Notes under the pieces: model-generated
What the model saw: only the letters and a program-made list of their open reading frames with translations
Database searches by the model: none
What the model was told of the DNA's origin: nothing
Source: Firm-04 sp045600205
GTDB taxonomy: Bacteria; Bacillota; Clostridia; Oscillospirales; Ruminococcaceae
Length of the DNA stretch: 9,514 nucleotides
Direction of reading: 5' to 3'
Assembly: GCA_045600205.1 (NCBI GenBank)
Contig: JAZRXM010000008.1
Location: 1 to 9,514 of the forward strand
Shown: positions 1 through 5,015 of the stretch, in pieces
Numbering within the stretch: position 1 is the stretch's first letter
Layout of the letters: each line of letters begins with the position of its first letter
Translations under genes and position numbers: made by a program

Positions 1-1
1 C

Positions 2-82
2 ATCCACTATCGCTTCAATGTCGCCGTAATGACTGCAGTGGCGGACAGCAAGAAATACAGGCAAAATAATAAGGCTGCGTAG
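2..82 (+). other. Possible 3' end of an upstream gene (edge fragment)
   Basis: The first 80 bases are open in one + frame up to a TAG at 80-82, in a second + frame up to a TAA at 67-69, and in one minus frame running off the left edge. The minus reading gives residues such as HCSHYGDIEAIVD and the + reading gives VAVMTAVADSKKYR. Neither can be assigned to a family from so short a piece. The TAA at 67-69 sits directly before the hairpin at 71-100, which would suit a + strand gene ending there. This is a fragment of unknown identity, and the strand is not certain. Confidence 0.2.
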
Positions 83-100
83 GGTTTCCTACGCAACCTT
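71..100 (+). terminator. Hairpin, possible (bidirectional) terminator
   Basis: An 8-bp perfect stem, TGCGTAGG (76-83) with CCTACGCA (88-95), closes a GTTT loop. It is extended by AAGG/CCTT after one mismatch. No clean T-tract follows on + (CTTATCTG). On the minus strand the stem is followed by TTATTATTTT, so termination of minus-strand transcription is equally plausible. It separates the left-edge material from operon A. Confidence 0.5.
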
Positions 101-125
101 ATCTGAAAATCATGAAAACTTCTTT

Positions 126-161
126 ATGAGGGGCTGTTTCAAGGGGTTCCCCCCATTTTTT
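126..161 (+). terminator. Weak putative intrinsic terminator
   Basis: ATGaGGGG (126-133) can pair with CCCCcCAT (149-156) with one A/C mismatch, closing a 15-nt loop, followed by a six-T run (156-161). The arrangement fits a terminator protecting operon A from upstream read-through, but the stem is short and the loop long. Confidence 0.35.
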
Positions 162-165
162 ACGC

Positions 166-190
166 CAATATATACATAATGTATATATTG
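166..190. promoter_or_regulatory. Perfect 11-bp inverted repeat, candidate operator
   Basis: CAATATATACA (166-176) and TGTATATATTG (180-190) are exact reverse complements around a TAA centre. The palindrome ends 31 bp before the -35 box of the operon A promoter. Its symmetry and position suit a dimeric DNA-binding regulator acting from upstream. It is very AT-rich, so an UP-like or cruciform-prone element is an alternative. No regulator gene lies in the window. Confidence 0.4.
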
Positions 191-221
191 TTTTCTAATA
201 TACAGCCAAAAAATATTTATC

Positions 222-250
222 TTGACATTCAGATGCCCCTATGCTATACT
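222..250 (+). promoter_or_regulatory. Sigma-A promoter of operon A
   Basis: A perfect -35 box TTGACA (222-227) is followed after exactly 17 bp by TATACT (245-250), one base from the -10 consensus, with an AT-rich stretch upstream. Transcription should begin near 257, leaving a leader of about 154 nt before the first convincing start codon at 411. No second promoter of this quality was seen between 411 and 4409, so this one probably drives all six genes. Confidence 0.85.
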
Positions 251-410
251 ATCAATGTGGATGGTTTATGTTTCCAATATCGGAGATAAATTGTTCGTCA
301 TCACAATAAGGTTCAACGGATGGATAACTGATATACACAACAGCGCACGTTTTTCCCTACGCATCTGTGATACAGTCTGTATACCGCGAACCATCGGAGG
401 AATTATCGCA

Positions 411-971
411 ATGAACGAAAACACAAACAAAAACAGCATCACGATCCAGAAGAAACACATTGTCATCGCAATAATCATCATTCTGCTTCTGCTCATCGGC
501 GGCATCACGATCGGTGCAAACTGGCACAAATGGTTCGGAAACACAACGTCTGCAACCTCACAAGCAGATTCAGATACGGGCGGCTCAAAACCTTCCCTCG
601 ATATCGACCCGAATGCCGGCAACTGGGAGGGCAAACAGCCCGAGAATAAAGGCGGTGCCGATGTCGGCATCAAAATTCCGGGGTATCCTTCCATTTCCAT
701 CGCCAAGGATACCCAAAATGTGACCATGGCGTTACTCAATCCGGAAGGAAATCCATGCTACTTCAAGTTCGAAATCGTATTGAAAGATACGAATGAAACC
801 ATCTACGAATCCAAATACGTTCCGCCGGGGCAGTCCATCTATGATGTGACACTCACCAAACCTTTGGCAGCAGGAGAATACCCTGCGGTCATCAAAATTT
901 CCACCATCGTCATGGACCAGCAAACCGCACTGAACGGTGCAAATGTAGAAACAGTTCTGATCGCAAAATAA
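411..971 (+). CDS. Single-pass membrane protein with extracellular beta-sandwich domain
   Basis: First gene of operon A, 186 aa; I do not recognise a named family. The start at ATG 411 is chosen because GGAGGA lies about 10 nt upstream and the open frame before it overlaps the promoter. Residues 1-15 are polar with Lys14-Lys15, residues 16-36 form one very hydrophobic helix (an IIIILLLLIGG core), and there is no obvious cleavage site, so it is probably an N-terminally anchored protein facing outward. A Ser/Thr/Asp/Gly-rich linker (about 44-75) leads to a folded region (about 85-186) with alternating hydrophobic strands, a 'GYPSISI' start and a 'LAAGEYPAVIKI' strand resembling the last strands of the small secreted proteins downstream. 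It ends 23 nt before the ubiquitin-fusion gene and is probably co-transcribed. A role as membrane anchor or assembly partner for the operon's exported proteins is inference. Confidence 0.85.
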   Translation: MNENTNKNSITIQKKHIVIAIIIILLLLIGGITIGANWHKWFGNTTSATSQADSDTGGSKPSLDIDPNAGNWEGKQPENKGGADVGIKIPGYPSISIAKDTQNVTMALLNPEGNPCYFKFEIVLKDTNETIYESKYVPPGQSIYDVTLTKPLAAGEYPAVIKISTIVMDQQTALNGANVETVLIAK

Positions 972-994
972 TTTACAAAGGAGTTGACACACAC

Positions 995-1696
995 ATGAAA
1001 AAGAAAGCAAAAGCCATTGCTTCGTTCACAGCACTTGCGCTGTCGTTCGCGCTCGCTGCCATTCCCGCAAGCGCAATGCAGATCTTCATCAAGACGCTGA
1101 CGGGCAAAACCATCACGGTGGAAGTAGAACCCTCTGACACCATCGAAAACGTGAAAGCCAAAATTCAGGACAAAGAGGGCATTCCGCCCGATCAGCAGCG
1201 ACTCATTTTTGCAGGCAAGCAGTTGGAGGACAACCGGACGCTTGCAGATTACAACATCCAGAAGGAATCCACGCTGCATCTGGTATTACGGCTGCGCGGC
1301 GGGAATGCAATCGAAGTGGAGTTTGCTCCCGATCCGACGTATACCGTGACGATTCCCTCAAGTGTGACCCTCGGCAGCGAGGATGTGACGGCGGAAATCA
1401 AGGCAGAGGACGTCATGCTGGAAACGGGTCAGACCATTTCCGTATCCATCGCAGAAGCGGCAAACCCCGTGAATGACGCACAATTCACGGTCATGACCGC
1501 AGACGGAAATTCTACCGCCAATTATCAGGTGAAAAAAGACGACATTGCCCTGAAACTTAACGATACTGCCGCAGAATTCACATTTGACGGTACTACGAAC
1601 ACATTCTCGCAGGAACTGACGTTTACTGCACCTACCAATGTGAAAAATGCAGGCGATTACTCCGATAAACTGACATTTAATGTTGCAATCAAATAA
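995..1696 (+). CDS. Secreted ubiquitin fused to a beta-sandwich surface domain
   Basis: 233 aa, preceded by AAAGGAG (977-983). Residues 1-27 are a Sec signal peptide (KKK start, Ala/Leu core) ending in ASA. Residues 28-103 are ubiquitin: 72 of 76 positions match human ubiquitin, the differences being V5I, L15V, G53N and S57A in ubiquitin numbering. All seven lysines (6, 11, 27, 29, 33, 48, 63), the Leu8-Ile44-Val70 patch and the RLRGG tail are present. Predicted cleavage after Ala27 would expose ubiquitin Met1. Residues 104-233 are a beta-rich domain with 'YTVTIPSSVTL' and 'AGDYSDKLTFNV' motifs shared with the next genes. In eukaryotes such a C-terminal extension after Gly76 is removed by deubiquitinases; here Asn follows Gly76. 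No E1, E2, E3 or deubiquitinase gene is visible nearby. Bacteroides fragilis has a known exported ubiquitin homolog, but more divergent and, as I recall, without the terminal Gly-Gly. Coding assignment and domain identity are very secure; function is unknown. Confidence 0.97.
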   Translation: MKKKAKAIASFTALALSFALAAIPASAMQIFIKTLTGKTITVEVEPSDTIENVKAKIQDKEGIPPDQQRLIFAGKQLEDNRTLADYNIQKESTLHLVLRLRGGNAIEVEFAPDPTYTVTIPSSVTLGSEDVTAEIKAEDVMLETGQTISVSIAEAANPVNDAQFTVMTADGNSTANYQVKKDDIALKLNDTAAEFTFDGTTNTFSQELTFTAPTNVKNAGDYSDKLTFNVAIK

Positions 1697-2104
1697 TTGC
1701 GAAGGGGTTGAAACGCATGAAAAAAGCAATCAAATCCATTGCGGCAGCTGCTACACTTGCAATGACATTCTCACTTGCAACCATTTCCGCATATGCAATG
1801 CAGATTTTTGTCAAAACACCAAATGGCGAGACCATCACATTGGATGTGGAACCCTCTGACACCATTGAAAACGTGAAAACCAAAATTCAGGACAAAGAGG
1901 GCATCGCGCCCGATCAGCAGACACTGAAATCTGATACTGTCAGCAAGTTGGAGGACAACCACACACTTTCTGATTACAACATCCAGAAAGAAAGCACGCT
2001 GTATCTGGAATTGGAAGATACAGACAGTCATTTACTCGAAGTGCAGTATATGGTCGAACCGTCCTATACCGTGACGATTCCTGCAAGTGTGACCCTCGGC
2101 AGCG
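1129..2104 (+). repeat. Duplicated segments shared by the two ubiquitin-type genes
   Basis: The two adjacent genes are paralogous at DNA level. Positions 1129-1198 match 1851-1920 at 66 of 70 bases (inside the ubiquitin region), and 1340-1379 match 2065-2104 at 38 of 40 bases (start of the beta-sandwich). Both genes also have 27-residue signal peptides and a comparable ribosome binding site distance. This indicates tandem duplication of a whole signal peptide-ubiquitin-sandwich gene, followed by very uneven divergence. Confidence 0.8.
1701..1707 (+). promoter_or_regulatory. Ribosome binding site fixing the start of the ubiquitin-like paralog
   Basis: GAAGGGG lies 9 nt before ATG 1717. The in-frame TTG at 1708 directly abuts this site and cannot be the start. 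Using 1717 also gives a 27-residue signal peptide identical in length to that of the preceding paralog. Confidence 0.8.
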
Positions 2105-2778
2105 CGGACGCAACCGTGGACATCAAGGCGGAAGATGTGATGCTCGAATCGGGCACGGCGATTTCCGTAAAACTGGAAAAAGCCAGCAATACCGAAAGCG
2201 GCAGCTCGTTCAATGCGAAAACCGCGGACGGCAACTCTACTGCAAACTATACGATTTCCTCGGGCGATACCGCAATTGCCGTGGGCGATGAGGTCGCAAA
2301 CTTTGACGCTGACGGTTCGCAGACACTGACGTTCTCGAAAGCGGAGGGCGCGACCGCCGCAGGCAAGCATTCTGAAACCCTCACGTTCAATATCTCCACC
2401 TTGGCGGCAGAAGCTGAAGAGGAAGAATCGGAAGCCTTTTTCCCGCTGACCTTAAAAGAAGGCGATGTGATTGCAATCGGGATTACATTGCCTGATGAAA
2501 TTACGAATGTCACGCTGTACGGAGCTATGACTTCTGATTCTGCTATTGAATTCACGAATTTCGAAGCGGAGAATGGTTGGGAATCCACAAAAATTGAAAA
2601 TAGTTTTGATTCCGGAATCCTGACGATTCTGCCTCAGATCACCAATCTTGAGATAGGACAGGCATATAGTATTACATTAGAGTTTAATTTGAACGACGGA
2701 TCCAGTAAATGTCCTCTCCCAACTACTTTCAAGCTGAACAATCAGGATATCACCGAAAACTTCACAGCAGCAGTATAA
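1717..2778 (+). CDS. Secreted protein with degenerate ubiquitin-like domain
   Basis: 353 aa. Residues 1-27 are a Sec signal peptide ending AYA, again placing Met1 of the ubiquitin-like domain at the mature N-terminus. Residues 28 to about 104 align with ubiquitin at roughly 54 of 76 positions, with one inserted residue near position 47. The functional surfaces are gone: Leu8 to Pro, Lys11 to Glu, the 42-49 strand rewritten (Ile44 lost, no clear Lys48), Val70 to Glu, and RLRGG replaced by the acidic EDTDS, so it cannot be conjugated or recognised like ubiquitin. Lys6, 27, 29, 33 and 63 remain. Residues about 106-232 are the 'SYTVTIPASVTL' beta-sandwich shared with the neighbours. After an acidic EAEEEESEA linker, residues about 245-353 add a further domain that I do not recognise and that the other genes lack. 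No C-terminal membrane anchor is visible. Third gene of operon A. Confidence 0.95.
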   Translation: MKKAIKSIAAAATLAMTFSLATISAYAMQIFVKTPNGETITLDVEPSDTIENVKTKIQDKEGIAPDQQTLKSDTVSKLEDNHTLSDYNIQKESTLYLELEDTDSHLLEVQYMVEPSYTVTIPASVTLGSADATVDIKAEDVMLESGTAISVKLEKASNTESGSSFNAKTADGNSTANYTISSGDTAIAVGDEVANFDADGSQTLTFSKAEGATAAGKHSETLTFNISTLAAEAEEEESEAFFPLTLKEGDVIAIGITLPDEITNVTLYGAMTSDSAIEFTNFEAENGWESTKIENSFDSGILTILPQITNLEIGQAYSITLEFNLNDGSSKCPLPTTFKLNNQDITENFTAAV

Positions 2779-2800
2779 AAACAAGACCCCGAAATGACAA

Positions 2801-2807
2801 AAAGGAG
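2801..2807 (+). promoter_or_regulatory. Ribosome binding site fixing the start at 2816
   Basis: AAAGGAG ends 8 nt before ATG 2816. The in-frame GTG at 2807 is part of this site, so 2816 is the real start. A different-frame ATG at 2794 is followed by only a short open reading. Confidence 0.8.
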
Positions 2808-2815
2808 TGACCCCC

Positions 2816-3343
2816 ATGAAGAAACTGATTTGCGCGGCGGTTTCCTCGATGCTTTCGGCTGCACTGCTCGTACCCGTTGCGGCTTTCGCAGATACGACGA
2901 TTTCACCCACCGATGGCAGCACCCCTGCCCTCTCCGAATCGGGCGCAACCGTTGAATTCAGCGTCAATCCCACCTATACGGTCACCATTCCCGCAAAAAT
3001 CGCCCTCGCCGATGACGGCACCGGCATCTATACCAACAGCGGAAATATCACCGCCGATAACGTCTTTCTCAAAGAGGGGCAAACGATTGTCGTTTCCCTC
3101 TCCAGTGCCAGCAAATTCAATATGAAAACTTCCGATACTGCGGAATATCAACTGCCCTATACCGCTTCCACCACTGATTTCGGCAAGCTGTCCGATAAGG
3201 AAAAAGGCGGCATCGTCGCAAAATTCAACAACGCCAAGTCTACGCAGACTGCTGCAATCACGTTCTCCACGGACGAAGAACCTCAGTTTGCAGGCGTTTA
3301 TTCCGACCCTGTCATCTTTACCATCGCAGTCACCGATTCCTGA
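2816..3343 (+). CDS. Small secreted beta-sandwich protein
   Basis: 175 aa, fourth gene of operon A. Residues 1-25 form a Sec signal peptide (MKKLICAAV start, VAAFA end). The mature part contains the operon's common module: 'VEFSVNPTYTVTIPAKIAL' near its start, 'DNVFLKEGQTIVVSL' in the middle and 'FAGVYSDPVIFTIAVT' at the end. It has no ubiquitin-like domain, no C-terminal anchor and no cysteine in the mature part. The alternating strand pattern suggests an Ig-like or pilin-like sandwich, so it may be a subunit or cap that binds or polymerises with the other exported proteins; this is inference. I do not recognise a named family. Confidence 0.92.
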   Translation: MKKLICAAVSSMLSAALLVPVAAFADTTISPTDGSTPALSESGATVEFSVNPTYTVTIPAKIALADDGTGIYTNSGNITADNVFLKEGQTIVVSLSSASKFNMKTSDTAEYQLPYTASTTDFGKLSDKEKGGIVAKFNNAKSTQTAAITFSTDEEPQFAGVYSDPVIFTIAVTDS

Positions 3344-3360
3344 CGAAAGGAGGATATCCC

Positions 3361-3828
3361 ATGAAAAAACCCGCTTTTGCAGCCGCGCTCATGATGATGT
3401 GTTCCGCTACCGCGCTGCCTGCTTTCGCCGCCGACGATAACAGAAGTGCGGTCATCACCACTTCCGTTGACCCCGCCTATATCGTCACGATTCCGAGTAA
3501 CCTCGATGTCGAGCTGAACACGCTCAATACCGATTTCGGCGCACTCTCCCTCGATTCGGCGCATCTCACCCCGGATTCGGCTGTCAGAATCACCCTGATC
3601 TCCGACTACACCCTCAACCATGTGGATGACGACACCAAAATCATCCCCTACTCCATCAATCAGGGCACTGCCGATCAGGTCGGCGCAAAGTTCGTTTCCG
3701 CTGACTTCACAACCGCAGGACAATCCGTTGACCTGACCGTTTCCATTACGCAGGATGACTGGAATCATGCGTTTGCCGGTGATTATAAGGACACCGTGAC
3801 GTTCCTAATTGAATTCCTTAACAAATAA
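3361..3828 (+). CDS. Small secreted beta-sandwich protein
   Basis: 155 aa, fifth gene of operon A, 17 nt after the previous stop, with a strong AAAGGAGG (3346-3353) 7 nt before ATG. Residues 1-23 are a signal peptide (MKKPAFAAAL start, ALPAFA end). The mature protein is essentially one module: 'SVDPAYIVTIPSNLDVEL', then 'DSAVRITLISDYTL', then 'FAGDYKDTVTFLIEFLN'. This is the shortest version of the module seen in the 995, 1717 and 2816 genes and is useful for defining its borders. Unlike them it reads 'YIVTIP' and has a longer middle. It carries no anchor and no cysteine in the mature part. Unrecognised family; probably extracellular. Confidence 0.92.
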   Translation: MKKPAFAAALMMMCSATALPAFAADDNRSAVITTSVDPAYIVTIPSNLDVELNTLNTDFGALSLDSAHLTPDSAVRITLISDYTLNHVDDDTKIIPYSINQGTADQVGAKFVSADFTTAGQSVDLTVSITQDDWNHAFAGDYKDTVTFLIEFLNK

Positions 3829-3842
3829 AAGGGGGCGATTCT

Positions 3843-4409
3843 ATGAGAAAAGCGGCAGTTTTCGCTTTGATGCTCTGCCTGCTCCCATGCTTCGCATTCC
3901 CCGCCCATGCGGAGGATTCCCCATCCCCTGATACCTACGCGGTCATTCATTTGTCCGTCCCGGGTCTGCACACGCTGACGGTGCATTCCCCTGCGGATGT
4001 CACGATTCTGGTCAACGGACAAGGCGGCACCAGCTTCGATATTGACAGGCTCTCCGAGCCGGAAATCGACATTCTGGTTCCCGATGGAAAGGTCGTGGCG
4101 GCAGTGACCGCCAATGGCAAGGATGTCACGAGTACATTCAGCGATGGCAAGCTCATTCTGGAGCCTGTCTATGAGGATATCGCGCTTGACATTGTCACGA
4201 AACAGAAAACGGCAGTTGTCACCACGGTGGTCACGACGACGGTATCCTCGGGGGGTGTGACAACGGCATCCACAACAGCAAAACCGATTGGCGGCAGCAC
4301 CAAAACAGGCGATATATTTCCGCTTGGTATGCTGCTACTGATTCTGATGACCTGTACAGGCATTGCAATATACACGCATCCGCAGAGCGCAGAACACCCT
4401 TCTCTCTGA
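3843..4409 (+). CDS. Secreted protein with Thr-rich stalk and KTGD-type cell-wall anchor
   Basis: 188 aa, last gene of operon A, preceded by an AAAAGGGGG ribosome binding site. Residues 1-23 form a signal peptide (MRKAAVFALMLCLLPC start, FPAHA end). Residues about 24-120 are a beta-rich domain ('AVIHLSVPGLHTLTVHSPADV') of unknown family. Residues about 122-147 are a Thr/Val/Ser-rich stalk. A 'GGSTKTGD' motif then precedes a hydrophobic segment (FPLGMLLLILMTCTGIAIY). This resembles the (S/N)PKTG(D/E) sorting signals of clostridial sortase substrates, with Thr where Pro is usual. The usual Arg/Lys tail is missing: the C-terminus is THPQSAEHPSL. It may be the wall- or membrane-attached base for the soluble secreted proteins encoded upstream. 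Attachment by a sortase is likely but not proven by the motif. Confidence 0.9.
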   Translation: MRKAAVFALMLCLLPCFAFPAHAEDSPSPDTYAVIHLSVPGLHTLTVHSPADVTILVNGQGGTSFDIDRLSEPEIDILVPDGKVVAAVTANGKDVTSTFSDGKLILEPVYEDIALDIVTKQKTAVVTTVVTTTVSSGGVTTASTTAKPIGGSTKTGDIFPLGMLLLILMTCTGIAIYTHPQSAEHPSL

Positions 4410-4465
4410 ACACAATCAGGATGGGTACGGAAGCACGATGCAGGGGCTGGATCATATCATAATTC

Positions 4466-4506
4466 GGGCAGAGAAGTGCGAAATTCCAACTTCTCTGCCC
4501 TTTTTT
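4466..4506 (+). terminator. Intrinsic terminator of operon A
   Basis: A perfect 12-bp stem, GGGCAGAGAAGT (4466-4477) with ACTTCTCTGCCC (4489-4500), closes an 11-nt loop and is followed at once by six T (4501-4506). It lies 56 nt after the stop of the last operon A gene. Confidence 0.95.
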
Positions 4507-4840
4507 GCTATGCCTTTTTTCTATCTGCTCCGAAATATAGTTTTACTCTGTGCCTGAGATAGAATATGGGGAACCCCTCCTGACCTGTTGTAAGCCCGAC
4601 AAAATTGACGGTTGCGAAAATCATGGCAATTGCCGCAAGCTGCCCGAACTGCCATAGTTGCGGGAGCGTTTTTTCCAGTGAAAAATATAAAATGCAGATT
4701 TACAATCGCAGGCGATCATGCAGTTTGAACAAGAGCCGCGCATCGGGCAGTGGATTTCATGCGGGGATAATCAACAAATGGTATATTCCAAAACAAATAT
4801 CGCGTTTTGTACAATATGGAGAATAATATTTCATATATGC
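4507..4840. other. Non-coding intergenic region between the two operons
   Basis: No credible gene. Short open frames exist (for example one at 4605-4826 with a CPNCHSCGS stretch), but they lack ribosome binding sites and normal codon patterns. A weak hairpin, CCGCAA (4633-4638) with TTGCGG (4658-4663), is followed after five bases by six T (4669-4674) and could be a back-up terminator. The last 60 bp before the promoter are AT-rich, as for an UP element. Confidence 0.6.
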
Positions 4841-4869
4841 TTGACAATCCTGTATATATGTGCTATAAT
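4841..4869 (+). promoter_or_regulatory. Sigma-A promoter of operon B
   Basis: A perfect TTGACA (4841-4846), a 17-bp spacer and a perfect TATAAT (4864-4869). Transcription should start near 4876, giving a leader of about 140 nt before ATG 5016. The 7-bp inverted repeat ATATGTG (4856-4862) / CACATAT (4873-4879) brackets the -10 box and start site, a natural place for a repressor. Confidence 0.9.
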
Positions 4870-5015
4870 GAACACATATGAAACAATCATAAAAAACAAA
4901 TTGACAACCGAAAGGGGCGAAACATGATGGTATAAGCCGCGACACCGCACAATGAATCCTACGAAATTCCGTAAAATCACAATAAAATCAAATTGAAAAA
5001 ACAGGAGGTATTCAC

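Noticed and set aside
370..382. Short palindrome ATACAG-T-CTGTAT in the operon A leader
   Set aside because: Six-base arms are too short to claim function without other copies.
222..410. Longer N-terminus for the first operon A gene
   Set aside because: The open frame extends upstream to 222, but this overlaps the promoter and no start codon before 411 has a ribosome binding site.
142..4578. Inverted match of 11 bases (AGGGGTTCCCC near 142 and its complement near 4568) flanking operon A, as possible mobile element ends
   Set aside because: Matches of this length are expected several times by chance in a window of this size, and there is no transposase, target duplication or longer similarity.
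4605..4826. Short + frame with a CPNCHSCGS zinc-ribbon-like stretch
   Set aside because: It begins with TTG without a ribosome binding site, has no convincing continuation, and overlaps hairpin and AT-rich promoter sequence. A decayed transposase fragment was considered but cannot be supported.
4901..4936. Second TTGACA in the operon B leader with TATAAG downstream
   Set aside because: The spacing to TATAAG is 24 bp, too long for a sigma-A promoter, and nothing resembling a -10 box lies at 17 bp.
4876..5002. Riboswitch in the operon B leader
   Set aside because: No recognisable riboswitch core or strong terminator/antiterminator pair was found; the leader is AT-rich with only weak pairing.
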